Assembly (NCBI GenBank): GCA_900095095.1
Contig: FMBT01000319.1
Coordinates: 186,001-250,000 of the forward strand
DNA: 64,000 nucleotides
DNA from: Fragilariopsis cylindrus CCMP1102
Lineage: Eukaryota > Bacillariophyta > Bacillariophyceae > Bacillariales > Bacillariaceae
Direction of reading: 5' to 3'
The notes under the pieces are model-generated. The model worked only from the letters and a program-made list of their open reading frames with translations. It ran no database searches and was not told where the DNA came from. The position numbers and the translations under genes were made by a program. Shown here in pieces: positions 23,801 through 34,949 of the stretch (positions are counted from its first letter, which is position 1; the number at the start of each line of letters is the position of its first letter).

Positions 23801-24810
23801 TGTATTTCTTTCTATTGGCGATAAACTTACGTTTTCATTAGTATTCTGTTCGTGCTTCCATTTCCCAATGTATTCCTTTTCGAGTCGATCCAAATTTTTT
23901 TGACATTGCCGAATGGTACTACTTGTGATCCCATTTTTAGTACTATTATAACTGTTATTTTCGGATGATGATGATTCTGGTTGTTGTTGTTGTTGTTGAC
24001 GTTCTTCTCTGTGAAGAAATTCTAAAGCCCGTTGAAGATCATTTATGGCCGCACTCAAAAGATCTTTCTTCGTCGACCTTTCGATGTTATTACAATTTGT
24101 GTTATCATTTTCGGTATGGTTGTTGAGTGAAAAGTATAGACCCTCTTTGGAGCTTGCTCTTCGATAAAGTGCTGGTGGAATGAACATACATACATAAAAG
24201 TTAGAACAATTGAGATCAATCAAAGTCTAGAACAGGACAAATCAATCAATCTAGGAAAATTATTAAGGTACGTACCTTTGCTATTCGATGGAGAAATCGA
24301 TAGTATTTGGCTACATTCTTCTTCGGCGAGTTGATAATGACGTAATTTCAAATGGACGAAAGCTATGTTCGATCTCAGTGCAACTTCCAAGGATGTAACT
24401 GTAGCTGTACTTGTATCACGAGATAAAGTGGAAGATATGCTTGATTTATCATTTTCATCATTCAATATATTCGATGTTTGTAGTAGTAAAGCTGATAGAC
24501 CCGATCGATACGCATGTAAAGCATTTTCCCATTCTTTTTTATTTACAAAGTCATTCCCCTCGTTTTTCCAATCTAAAGAAGTTGTCGACCTGGCAATTGT
24601 TGTGTCTTCTCCTTCGTCCTTCCTTTCATCTTCATTTTGATCATGACCAGCATTAGATGATGTTGTAGTACTTGCTGTTGTCACAACGGTAGTCGTATCC
24701 GCCATCGGGATGTCGAAATCATTAGCACGATTATTGTTACCTGAGTCGACATAGTCTGTTTTTTCTTCTACTTTTTGTGCCTTAGTATCAATTTCCATAT
24801 CCATATCCAT
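20821..24810 (-). CDS. Ubiquitin-specific protease with TPR, DUSP and MYND domains (one frameshift)
   Basis: Exon 1 is 24810-24276 (donor GTACGT) and exon 2 is 24171-20821 (acceptor CCAG), giving about 1294 residues. In order: TPR-like helices (about 75-250; the intron falls inside SNSK|ALYRRA), poly-Gln linkers, a DUSP domain split by an acidic insert (about 370-550; WWVKWCRY ... [20 protein letters not shown]), a MYND zinc finger (about 571-608), then the C19 peptidase. The Cys box is [16 protein letters not shown] (catalytic Cys about 647), followed by [10 protein letters not shown], a ubiquitin-like insert, two Cys-x2-Cys zinc pairs and the His box [16 protein letters not shown]. The frame changes near 21110-21135, between RRDKL and FPLTG, in the most conserved part of the fold. 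All catalytic residues are present, so it should be active. It removes ubiquitin from targets chosen by the TPR/MYND modules. Confidence 0.9.
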
Positions 24811-25477
24811 TATTGTGCCAGTCCTGTCTTGTCTTTTGTTTGCTTTTTTTAATTAGATTGAATGAATCCAATCTAGCTCAACAAGCAGCAGATGATCGGT
24901 GTGGTATGTTCGAGCTTTTCCTCTCAACAGGAAAATGTTGGTGTCCTAGCGATGTTGGTTATCACCTATGATAGCAATGATGGCAGCTGTTGATTCTGAT
25001 AGATAGATAGCTATGACAAAATGAAGATTGATAATGCATGTCGAAACGAATAACTAGAGACAATAGACTTTTAAAAAACTAAATAAATTGAAAATGAATG
25101 AATCGAATCACGCATCAAATCACGCATCAAATCACGCATCAAATCACGCATCAAATCACGAATCAAATCACGCATCAAATCACGCATCAAATCACGCATC
25201 AAATCACGCATCAAATCAACGCACAACAAGAATAAAAATTGGGCGGGCGTGGCGCGCTAAATTTCGGAGTGTTTCTCAGTGCAAAATTAAAATTATTGAT
25301 AAAACGGGAAAGAAGCAATCCAATGCTTCATGAAACAAACAGAGAAACACAACACAACAGCAGCTAAAGTTCACATAAAAAATACTTGCATCGGCATATC
25401 AACAGGATTGTTAATAACGTAGATCCTAGCAAGTTTTTCCTCATCGCCGGTTGTTATCTTCATTTCATTTCTTTATA
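24811..25477. other. Bidirectional promoter region with a minisatellite
   Basis: Shared upstream region of the ubiquitin protease (-) and the SNF2 gene (+). The only distinct structure is the 12-bp minisatellite at 25106-25219. The frame running through it (25094-25333) is a by-product of the repeat and not a credible gene. Confidence 0.5.
25106..25219 (+). repeat. 12-bp minisatellite, about 9.5 copies
   Basis: Unit AATCACGCATCA repeated head to tail with almost no divergence; the fifth copy has CGAATC for CGCATC. It lies 260-370 bp upstream of the SNF2 start codon, in the 5' region shared with the divergently transcribed ubiquitin protease. Near-identity of units indicates recent expansion or ongoing homogenisation. 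Confidence 0.9.
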
Positions 25478-28400
25478 ATGACACCAACAAGTAGTTTACA
25501 AAGCGTCGAAGCGGCTGTGGACAATACGAAGATGACAAAAGATACTCAATCGGGTACTGTATCTCCCGTTTCCGCTACAAGTACCAATGAATGTTCCCTT
25601 TCCACTACAAATTCAACTGAATCTTCCATTTTCCTATCTCGGCGATCCGGTCGTCAGACGAAGTCGACTATTACGTACATCAACGGGCAAGCAGTTTTGA
25701 AATCGAATAATTATGCTGTGAAGGGGACAGTCTACAAGTTTGAGGAAGAGGGCGATGACGTCAATCCTGTTGTTAAAAAACGTGCTTTGGACATTATTAG
25801 GAACGGTAACAAAAAGTACAAGGTAACAGCTTCAATTCCGCGTATCACCCCACCTCATGAAATCCAACGCAAGGCCCACAATAATGGTATTCGTGCATCT
25901 AAGGAGATCAAACAAAATTTGCGTCAATCATTTTTGAAGGATCACGTTGAAATCCTCAAACCCTTTCTAGAAGAGCATGTATACGAGAACCTCGTTCATT
26001 TTCAACCGGCAGAGGAAAATTCTGTTGTCGCTGCTGAAGTATCTCAGCCGAAACTCATTACTGGAGGAAAATTAAGAGATTATCAAATCGATGGACTTAA
26101 ATTCATGGTTGAACATTATCGTCAAAATTTAGGAACAATTCTGGGTGACGAAATGGGATTAGGTAAATAACTCGACCTCTCACTACTTTATTCTGATTTT
26201 ACTTCCGATTTTTCAGTAAGGATGCTAATATTTTGCGCCCTTCCTTTTTCTGCTTTCTTTCTCATAAAAAGGTAAAACTGTTCAAACAATATCTTTATTT
26301 TGCTACTTAAAGGAAAAAGAAGGAAAACGTGGACCCAGTCTTGTTGTTTGTCCACTCAGTGTTTTATCATCGTGGACAAAGGAGCTTGCATTTTGGGCAC
26401 CCTCTCTGAAAGTTTTACGTCTTCACAACTCTGGTAGATCAGAAAAAGATAAAAAGATCCTCGCGGAGAATGGAACGAACTATGATGTCATTTTGACTAC
26501 CTACGAAATGCTCAAGGTGCCATACCTGGCAAGTTTCTTCTCTCGAACTTTTTTCCATTATATGGTTCTTGACGAAGGTCACAAAGTAAAAGGCCACGAA
26601 ACGTTGATCGCGGCGGCCGCTCGTCGGATACATTGTGAAAATCGGCTACTATTAACGGGTACACCGCTTCAGAATAATTTGGTTGAACTATGGAGCTTGT
26701 TGGAGCTGCTTTATCCCGATGTTTTCACGACACTCAAGCCATTTGAGGAAAGTTTCAACCTGAACGAAAATCATATTGATTCAAACATGCTATTCCAAGC
26801 GCAGAAACTCTTGGATCTGTTTATGTTGCGACGGCTCAAGTCGCGTGTGGAAGCCTTACTTCCAGAGAAACTTGAAACTCGGGTGTATTGCCCACTATCC
26901 AAAATGCAGGTGTTCTGGTATCGTGCCTTACTCATGAAGGATTCTGCCCTGCTCGAGAAATTAGATAGAGACAATGAAGACGACGACGACGATGACGAAG
27001 GCATTTCAAAATCTAGTCGCAACGTATTGTCGAATTTGTTCATGCAACTCCGTAAATGCAGCCAACATCCGTATTTGTTCCCGGGTGCAGAAGGATCTAA
27101 TCCAGAGGAAACTACTGTTTCTGATTTGGTTGGTGCGTCAGGAAAATTTTCTGTTTTAGACTCGTTACTTAGAACCCTCTGCCAGAAAGGTCACAGGGTT
27201 GTCCTCTTCTCTCAATTTACAATGGTACGTAAACAATGTTTGTGAATCAAATATTCATACAACACAACCAAAAAAAACTCTAGCAAAATCTCAATGTATT
27301 CCACTGTCTGTTGTATCAATTTAAGGTTCTTAATTTGCTGGAGGATTATTGTGACATGCGGGGATGGAAATTTGCACGATTCGACGGTGGGACTTCTAGA
27401 GCCAAGCGCAGCTATTTGGTCAATCAGTTCAATGTCGAACATTCACCCTTCTTCCTCTTTCTCATGTCAACAAAGAGTGGTGGAATGGGTTTAAATCTCC
27501 AAAGTGCCGATACTTGTATCTTGTTTGATTCTGACTGGAATCCACAAAATGATCTGCAAGCTATGGCTCGCGTTCATCGCATTGGGCAGAAGAAAAAAGT
27601 ACATGTGTACAGACTAATTAGCGCTCACACTGTGGAGGAGAGGATTGTAGAACGCGCAGCAAAGAAGTTGTTATTAGATAAGGCTGTCAATCATGACAGT
27701 AATGAGACAGACGCTTCTACCGACAAAAACAGTTTGACTGGTACTGGTACTGGTATGGGTGTCAAGGATATGCTAAAGGACATAAAATTTGGCGCCCAAG
27801 CGATCTTTGGAGGAAATACTTCATTTGAGTTACCTACATTGGAGGAGATCGATCAAATTACTAATCGCGAACGAAAAGAGGATGATTGCGTGGGAAAACT
27901 CAAAGGTGGGACGGAAGAAAATGGAGCCGATTTCGATATTGAAAAGTCGTTTTCAGCCACGCAAATTTTTGGAGGGAAGGATTACAAACAAGCTCGAAAA
28001 GAACAAGAACGCAAGACTCTTCAAGAGGTACCGAAAAGTTTGAGGGGAATCGAACGACTATGGCGCGAAATTGAACAGATAAAAGGGATCAAGCGTGAAG
28101 TAAGGAACAGAATTGTCATGACTGATGGATACGGTTCTGGTTATGGCGGCAAAGGCGGACAAGTTCCAGTCCTGGCTTCGAATAATTACGACCTTCAGTC
28201 AGGAGAGTCTTCTGTCTTTGGTCGAGAATTGAGTCACAATCAGAAAAAGAAAGCTGCTATCCCAACCAAGAGTGTAAAATCTTTTGAGAATTCGGACGTT
28301 TGTCAGATTTGCCACGATGGGGGTAGAATTATGGTCTGTCCCCTTTGTCCTGTTTCTCTTCATCTTGACTGCTGTTATGGGCTAGATCGCGAAAATGATT

Positions 28401-29020
28401 TTTCGAGATGTTCTCATCATGGCTGCACAAAATGCAACAAAACAGGATCTGAGGCAGGTGGGATGCTATATCGCTGCTCCGTTTGTCCACAATCATTCTG
28501 CGAAGACTGTGTTCCCTCCAAAGCTCGGCTTTTAGGAAAATACGAAAGGTTTGAAAAACTAGGCTATAATACGACAAAGCATTCAGCTTATATTCATTGC
28601 GGCGTAGAATGTGAACGCTTTGCCAAAAAAGAATATGGCTGGAAGCTAGAAAGCCAATTACAGGTTGTTCCAGATGAGCTAGATTTATCTTCAAACTTTG
28701 GAGCTATTGAGACTGATATGGAAGGCATAGCAACAAACAAAAGTGATCAACTAGGGCATCGTGGCGCTTCAGTTGCCGCTAAGAATAAGATCAAAAAAAT
28801 TGCCGGAATAAATTCAAACAAAAAACAAACCGCAAAAGTTGCTGCTGTCTCACCAGAGGTTGGGCATGATGAAATGATCATGGAGCCCCACAATGCAAAT
28901 GCTCGTGCACAAGTTGGAGAACTTATTGATCTTACTGCGAACTCTTCGAAGATTGTTTTAGGTAAACCTAGTTCTTCTCGAGAATGTATTTCCCAAGATG
29001 TCATCTATATTTGCACTTGA
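25478..29020 (+). CDS. SNF2-family chromatin remodelling ATPase with PHD-type zinc fingers
   Basis: Three exons: 25478-26162, 26272-27224 and 27326-29020 (introns of 109 and 101 nt, GTAAAT...AAG and GTACGT...AAG), 1110 residues, intact. The ATG at 25478 is the first in frame. The SNF2 N-lobe (about 200-500) begins LRDYQIDGLKFM and carries the ATP-binding DEMGLGKT split by intron 1, motif II DEGH (about 329-332) and LLTGTPLQNN. The helicase C-lobe (about 535-670) has STKSGGMGLNLQ, DSDWNPQND and RVHRIGQ. A Cys-rich module at about 871-943 (CQICHDGG..CPLC..HLDCC, then CTKCNKTG..CSVC..CEDC) is a tandem PHD-like unit that would read histone tails. I see no chromodomain, SANT-SLIDE or bromodomain, so it is not a canonical CHD, ISWI or SWI2 member. 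Expected role: ATP-driven nucleosome sliding or eviction in the nucleus. Confidence 0.92.
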
Positions 29021-29502
29021 TGATATCTTTGTAAGGAAAGAGGAAGGCATACTCTATAGGTTTTCCCCTTCAAATACTCTCCACCAAGGAGCTTAAAATA
29101 GTTCGTCGAATGGCTCTAGTATATGACCATATTTATCCGATATCGAACTTTCACAATCTTCGTGTAAACTCGATGCCTACTCGACAAATGTTAACAAAGT
29201 AGTATAAAGAACGATTTTTACTATAAATCAAGAATTATTGTATTTTGTTTGCTGCAGAAAGAAATTTAAAACTAAAAAATGTTGTAGAAAAATCAAATAT
29301 TCAGGCATCGTGAATACACAAGCTTTGGTTTGTCATCTTTCTTTTGCTGTAATTTTGTTCCATTTTTGCCTCAACCCACCACTTGAATGAGACTACTAGC
29401 TAGAATATAGACGTGGTAGCAATCACCGGGAATTAGCTGCGCACCAACTGATATCTTGTGACGGATAAAAAGATAAGAAACAAATTTAAAAAAATCCAAT
29501 TT
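29021..29502. other. Convergent intergenic region
   Basis: Contains the 3' UTRs of the SNF2 gene (+) and DDX47 (-). AT-rich, with no gene or repeat recognised. Confidence 0.4.
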
Positions 29503-31158
29503 CTAATATTTTCGTTTCTTTTGACTACCACTTCCTCTTTGATTGGGAAGTGCACCTCCCCGTCCACCACTTCCACCGGCATAATATCCTTTCTTGATCT
29601 CCTTTCGCATATCTCCCTCCATTCCACCACCACCACCACCACCTGTGCCTCTTCTCTTCCGAATTCCACCTGATCCCTTGCATCCTGCCAATTGCTCCTT
29701 AAGTTCTCTCGTTGCTAGTCGTTGAGCCTCGTTCACACGCTCTAACAGAATCAAAACTGTCTCTTCGTCGAGTTTGCATTCGGGTAGTTTCTTCCCAAGT
29801 AAACCCTCCAGTCGTTGATAAATTTCCACATCGTACTGGGTGACCATAGCAATAGCCTTACCAGAACGACCCGCTCGAGCTGTCCGTCCGACACGATGGA
29901 TATAATCTTTTCCGTGACCGGGCAAATCAAAATTGATGACCACATCGACTGATGGTATATCAAGTCCACGAGCTGCAATATCTGTGCAGATTAAAACAGA
30001 ACGCGATCCGCTGGTAAATTTGTGCAATGCTCCCAAACGTTTGGGCTGGGACATCTGTCCGTGCAAACAAATAGCAGGAAAACCCAAATTACGCAACATG
30101 AGTGCAAGACGTTGTACATTGTTACAGGTAGCACCAAAGACTAGTATAGATTGACCGGCATATGCATTGATTAGATAGGTCAGGTAACAATCTTTGTACT
30201 TAGCGGGAACAAATAGGTATGACTGTAATAATTTCTTGGGGGTTTGAAATTTAGTAGAAACTTCAACCTTGACAGGATCCTTAAGACATGCACGTTGTAG
30301 TTTCTGGACTTTCGAGGTCATTGTTGCAGAAAAAAGCAATGTTTTACGCTTTTCAGGAATTACCTGTAATAACTCATTAAGCTCTGCTTCGAAATCCAAA
30401 CTGAGCATCCGATCGGCTTCATCTAAAACAAGATATTGAAGATTACTCAAATTAAAACCTTTCGTGTTTGTTAGGTGATCGATGAGACGTCCAGGTGTGG
30501 CTACTAGAATATGTGGATTTCGACCTAATGCGATCGATTGTTGCGTAACGGGAACACCCCCCACAATGCATAAACTGGTTGCACCCATAGTTGTTCCTAA
30601 CCCTTCGACAACGGTATGGATTTGAAATGCCAATTCTCGAGTGGGTGCTAAAACAACACCGAAAACAGCACCTCTAATTGGATTTTCTAACAATGCTTGT
30701 AACATAGGGATACAAAATGCACCTGTCTTACCCGACCCGGTTTCAGCCAATCCAATAATATCTCGACCTTTCAGAGCATCTGGTAGAACCTTTTCTTGAA
30801 TTCGCGTTGCAGAACTCCAACCCAAATTATCACATGCTTCGACAAGTGCATCGCAAACACCCAATGACTTAAATGATGTTTTAGTAACAATATCAGGCTC
30901 GTCGTCGTCGGCAACGGCAACGGCGGATGTATCAGTCGTTGCTTGCGCCTCATTCGACGTCGACGACGACGTCGTTGTCTTTACTGTCGAATTATTTTTT
31001 TCGTCTACTTCTTCCGAGTTATCCTCTTCTTTACTTCCTATTTCTTCTCTATGCTGATCTCCATTATTTTCTATTTCTGTCATCTCTTCTTTTTTCTTTC
31101 TTTGCTTTTTGAGCTTTTTCTTCTTATTCAAAGAAGAATTATTCGAAGGTTTCACCAT
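29503..31158 (-). CDS. RRP3: DEAD-box RNA helicase DDX47/Rrp3
   Basis: A single-exon intact gene of 551 residues. It shows all helicase motifs: the Q motif (FKSLGV ... [10 protein letters not shown]), motif I AETGSGKT (138-145), PTRELA (172-177), TPGRL, DEAD (246-249), SAT (277-279), and the C-lobe [13 protein letters not shown] and [13 protein letters not shown]. Similarity is greatest to the DDX47/Rrp3 branch ([12 protein letters not shown], with LDFE after DEAD), which acts in early pre-rRNA cleavage for the small ribosomal subunit in the nucleolus. The N-terminus (1-95) is Lys/Glu-rich and low complexity. The C-terminus is an unusual Gly/Arg-rich tail with a run of Gly ending KKRKY, which could add RNA or nucleolar binding. 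Confidence 0.93.
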   Translation of the reverse strand: MVKPSNNSSLNKKKKLKKQRKKKEEMTEIENNGDQHREEIGSKEEDNSEEVDEKNNSTVKTTTSSSTSNEAQATTDTSAVAVADDDEPDIVTKTSFKSLGVCDALVEACDNLGWSSATRIQEKVLPDALKGRDIIGLAETGSGKTGAFCIPMLQALLENPIRGAVFGVVLAPTRELAFQIHTVVEGLGTTMGATSLCIVGGVPVTQQSIALGRNPHILVATPGRLIDHLTNTKGFNLSNLQYLVLDEADRMLSLDFEAELNELLQVIPEKRKTLLFSATMTSKVQKLQRACLKDPVKVEVSTKFQTPKKLLQSYLFVPAKYKDCYLTYLINAYAGQSILVFGATCNNVQRLALMLRNLGFPAICLHGQMSQPKRLGALHKFTSGSRSVLICTDIAARGLDIPSVDVVINFDLPGHGKDYIHRVGRTARAGRSGKAIAMVTQYDVEIYQRLEGLLGKKLPECKLDEETVLILLERVNEAQRLATRELKEQLAGCKGSGGIRKRRGTGGGGGGGMEGDMRKEIKKGYYAGGSGGRGGALPNQRGSGSQKKRKY

Positions 31159-31685
31159 GATCGATCTAGTAGAAACTTGAGACTGACGGAAGAATTATGA
31201 GGCTTGGTCAAAATTTACAAACGGAACGATGATGATTATGATGATGAGTACTGTATGTAAGACGTTTTGTATAAAATCACCAGTCGGACTTGTTTGACTG
31301 ATTCTCTTATTATATTTTCCTCCTTTCTTTCTAAAAAATCATTGTTGTAGATTTGTTCTAAAGAAAACAATTGAGCACAAAATTTAATCAAATGTGGAGT
31401 TTTTCGATGGCTGTAGGTGTGCTACTTAAACAAAAGGGCGGACAGACACGTATTTGACCTATTCGAGTAACTTTGATTTTATGATCATTGATGATGAAGA
31501 TTTTTTTCTTTTTCAAATTCTTTTTAAGTTACTACAATCCATCTCCCATCACCCATCACCCATCACCCATCCAGCATTCAACATTCAACATTCACAAGAA
31601 CGCTTTTTTCAACAGAGCTTAAATCGACAAAAAGTTCTCATAATATTCTGTAATATCCACAGCACGATATCAAATCTGACAGCGA
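31159..31685. other. Divergent promoter region
   Basis: Shared upstream DNA of DDX47 (-) and the predicted plastid protein (+). A short heptanucleotide run (CCCATCA, about four units) sits at 31545-31572, followed by three ACATTCA words, in the likely 5' UTR of the plus-strand gene. Confidence 0.45.
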
Positions 31686-32860
31686 ATGAACTTTGCGATG
31701 ATTCACACATTATTATCAACTACGATGTTCGTGGTAGCAGCAGTTTTTTTAATAAGCTCATACCACACAAGTACTGCCTGGACGACTATACAAACATCAA
31801 AAGTTGTTATTGGACTCAGATCTATTCCATCACATCAACATCAACAACTGTCATCATCTGTAGTAAAATCCAGATCATGGAGGAGGACGTTGTCTAGTAC
31901 AAGTATCATGTTCGGGATGGATACTGATAATGACAATAATAACGACGTGGGTGCATCAGTAGATGATGTCGTGGGCGAATCAGTCGTTGAATCAGTTGGT
32001 GATGTTGTTGTTATTGAATCAGTTGATGATGTTGTTGTTGAATCAGTTGTTGAACCAGGTGTTGAATCAGTTGATGAGTCAGTAGGTAATGTCGAGGATA
32101 TTCCGTCGACTACGACAAAACGAAAACGTAAGCGAAAGAAAAAAAAGCAAGTGATTGATACGACGGCTACGAACAACGCTTTAACAGAGAATGACGAAGT
32201 CGAAGAAGGAGAAAAGGAAGAGGAGACTCCTCTAGAAGAAAAGTCTGTGGTAGTGGTATCAGAACCAACCTCCGTCTTAGAGCTAAAACCTCGTGAAGAT
32301 GCACCGGTACAGATGGAAATGGCAAATCTCTATCCTACCAGTGATGGAAAATCAGATTCCGAATTCGATCTTGTTTCATCCGCTACATCTGTGTTATCAT
32401 CGATAATAAAAAAGATAGGAAAAGATAAAGAAACTTCCGCGGATAAAAGAAAATCTTTCGAGATGAAAAATAAAATGCCCGATGGAATGACGGATGGTGG
32501 TATCAGTCGCCCTTTAAACGATTCGTTGGATCAGCTATTGGAAGACGCAGCTCTAATGAAAGTAGCGGAGGACGAAGATGATGAATCTAAGGGTGGTTTT
32601 TTTCCGACTCAGATGGAACTGGTATCAGGTCAGTAGTTGGTAACGCCTTGTCGACAATCGTTACGGTTGATTTCTTTATTGTTATTGGATTTTTAGTATG
32701 GTTCATAGCGGGAATCTTTTGTAGTTCTATCCTAAAGGATGATACAGTACAAATTCTTTTCAATAACCAATTTGAAACACTGGTACAACCATCGTTAGGA
32801 CTTCTCATGGTCGCAGCTGTTGGTGGAAGTTTCTTTAATAAGGAAGAACAAGATATGTAG
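31686..32860 (+). CDS. Predicted plastid membrane protein with Val-Asp/Glu-Ser repeats (one frameshift)
   Basis: ATG start, then a hydrophobic signal peptide (about 5-26) ending STAW, which resembles the diatom signal cleavage site before an aromatic residue and suggests plastid import. Residues 80-140 are imperfect repeats of VDDVVVESV type, encoded by repeated GTTGATGATGTTGTTGTTGA-like DNA. A very basic patch (TKRKRKRKKKKQ) and acidic linkers follow. The frame breaks in a run of seven T at 32597-32603; eight T would continue as GGFFSDSDGTGIRSVVG into a helix (FFIVIGFLVWFIAGIFC) and a second hydrophobic segment (GLLMVAAVGGSFF) ending at 32860. Corrected length is about 391 residues. I do not recognise the family; the compact two-helix C-terminus is the likely conserved part. 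Confidence 0.65.
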
Positions 32861-33971
32861 TAATTTATTCCTTATAGATCACAGATAAATTAGTACTAGC
32901 TAGTATTATTATTACAGTATGTAGTGCTCACTTCTGACAATAATACGCGTACCCCCTTAATCATATTGTTATGTTACGCGAGTCTCTCCTTGTAATTGCT
33001 CTTTGGTTTTACCTGTCATATGTGTAATACAATTTTTTGCTTATATTCATAATAATATATGTTTTGTGCTTGATTGTACATCATGGAATCTTATATGCTT
33101 AATAAAATCTAATCACAATTTTCATTCAATTGCAATACCAATGTATATGATCACTACTTAGCACATGTACCCTATCCTACTACATGGAGGCATGGCAAAC
33201 ATGAAACGTGCTTTTAACATTACAAAATATATCATAAGTTTATAGCCAACAAAACACTTCACACAGAAAATTTTGTTTCATTTTCTCTGGGTTTGATTAT
33301 TCCCACAGCCCCAGGGACAAACCAAATTATTTCCTACTAAGAAATCGGATCCAAGCACTAAGGACCAGAGCTGTGAAGGTTCTTGCTTCGAGAAAAATGC
33401 ATTTTTGTAATGTACAGAACCAATGGAAGCATTATCATAACAAGCAAATTAGCATTATTGTTTTCATTGCATTGCATACGATACTTGATACATATATATT
33501 GTTGAAATCTTTTTGGACATACACCCCTCTCTACCAATTACTATCACCTCATCTTTTATGATCTCATCAAACAACCAATTAGTTCTTGGGATACAGCAGA
33601 ATGCATCACATTACATCTGGCTAGCTAGCTAACATGGGTTTTCTGTTTATCTTGAATGGAAGACATATTTCTATAATTTGAAGAATCAACTAAATTACTG
33701 TAGCTAGAATATGTTGATACTGTAGATAACTTCCAAGTGCAGTGAGGTGTGGAAATTCGCTAGGTGCACGGTATATAATTCGATCAGATGATTGATGAAT
33801 GCAGCTGTTGTAAATCTACGAATTTTGAATCAATCCTTCCTAAGGTACGATATAATATAATTGTAATGAAAATAAGACTAGTTGTATGTAAAGAAGAGGA
33901 TATTAGTAGTGTATGTTATTATTTTATAATAGCTTCTTCTAATTATGATGGGAGTAGAAAAGTATACATGT
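32861..33971. other. Convergent intergenic region, nothing recognised
   Basis: About 1.1 kb of AT-rich DNA with only short chance frames (longest about 90 codons, without domain). It should contain the 3' UTRs of the plastid protein gene and RPL12. I see no repeat, RNA gene or element. Confidence 0.4.
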
Positions 33972-34466
33972 TTATTCTGCAGGAATTTCAATTTCTCCGT
34001 CATCAATACTCTGTTGGATATCACGAGGTGATTCTCCATTTACGGTACATCCGATGGAATTAGCTGTACCCAAAATTTCTTTGACAGTTCCGGTAAGTGT
34101 TCTTGAACCTGATCGTTCTCTCATTTCCTTGGCGATATCAATGATTGTGTCTAATGTAAGGTTTCCGTCATGTTTAACATTCTTGATCTTTTTACGATCA
34201 CGGTATGGCTCGTTAAGGGCCTTCATGATAAGAGAACTAGACGAAGGAATCATGGAAACGGTGGCTTGACGATTGACAACAGTTAATTTGACAGTTACGC
34301 TAAGACCTTTCCAGTCCTTGGTACCCTTTTGGATATCCTCACCGACCTTCTTTGGTGATAAACCAAGAGGACCGATCTTAGGCGCAAGAGCGGAGGCAGG
34401 AGCAATTTCACCACCAACGGTACGCATAATTACGATTTTAACATCATCACTTGGAGGAGGGCCCAT
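33972..34466 (-). CDS. RPL12: Cytosolic large-subunit ribosomal protein uL11 (L12)
   Basis: 164 residues from the ATG at 34466, matching the usual length of eukaryotic RPL12 (about 165). Landmarks are the N-terminal [21 protein letters not shown], the central [20 protein letters not shown], and the C-terminal rRNA-binding domain around [18 protein letters not shown] and [17 protein letters not shown]. It binds the GTPase-associated centre rRNA and forms the base of the P-stalk. Frame is open upstream of the ATG, but uL11 family alignments support the ATG as start. Single exon, intact. It shares a promoter region with the divergent esterase gene. Confidence 0.96.
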   Translation of the reverse strand: MGPPPSDDVKIVIMRTVGGEIAPASALAPKIGPLGLSPKKVGEDIQKGTKDWKGLSVTVKLTVVNRQATVSMIPSSSSLIMKALNEPYRDRKKIKNVKHDGNLTLDTIIDIAKEMRERSGSRTLTGTVKEILGTANSIGCTVNGESPRDIQQSIDDGEIEIPAE

Positions 34467-34949
34467 GTTGTTTACAGACGATGACAGCAATTAAGCGTTT
34501 AATTAAAGAATTAGCTTTGATGAATCTGTCTACGACGACCCTTAAAAATAATATTGTGTGGAACTTATTTGATTGAAAAGCGGTATTAGTTCAACAGAGA
34601 TGCTTTATTGTCACTCGCAACGCCAACAAACACAACAACAATATTCGTGGTTGGTTTTTACGCGTACCGCTTTACTAAAAATCGAATCATATGTTTATAC
34701 ATTCTTAGGTACAAATAATACATATGAATTATCCTACTATAATTAATACTATTTATATCCACGACTGCAAATTATAGAAAGATCCCTCCAAGAACGATTG
34801 AAAGATGTGATCTTCTGTCATCTCAAAATTCTAATCGACAGACTGAAGACAAAAGAAAATTGATCATCACAATACTGTTGACGATTACTTCGAAGGACTT
34901 AGAACTAACTAATTGTATAGTACCACAGAGAAGAAGAGAAGTCCAAACG
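34467..34949. other. Divergent promoter of RPL12 and the esterase gene
   Basis: About 480 bp, AT-rich, between two divergent genes. No coding frame with a recognisable domain. The RPL12 promoter should lie in the left part. Confidence 0.45.

Noticed and set aside
25106-25219. CRISPR-like array
   Set aside because: Units are 12 bp with no spacers, in a eukaryotic context.
25088-25333. 80-codon frame with NHAS repeats
   Set aside because: The repeats are simply the 12-bp minisatellite read in frame. The remainder is basic and unstructured, and the next real gene starts 145 bp downstream with a better ATG.
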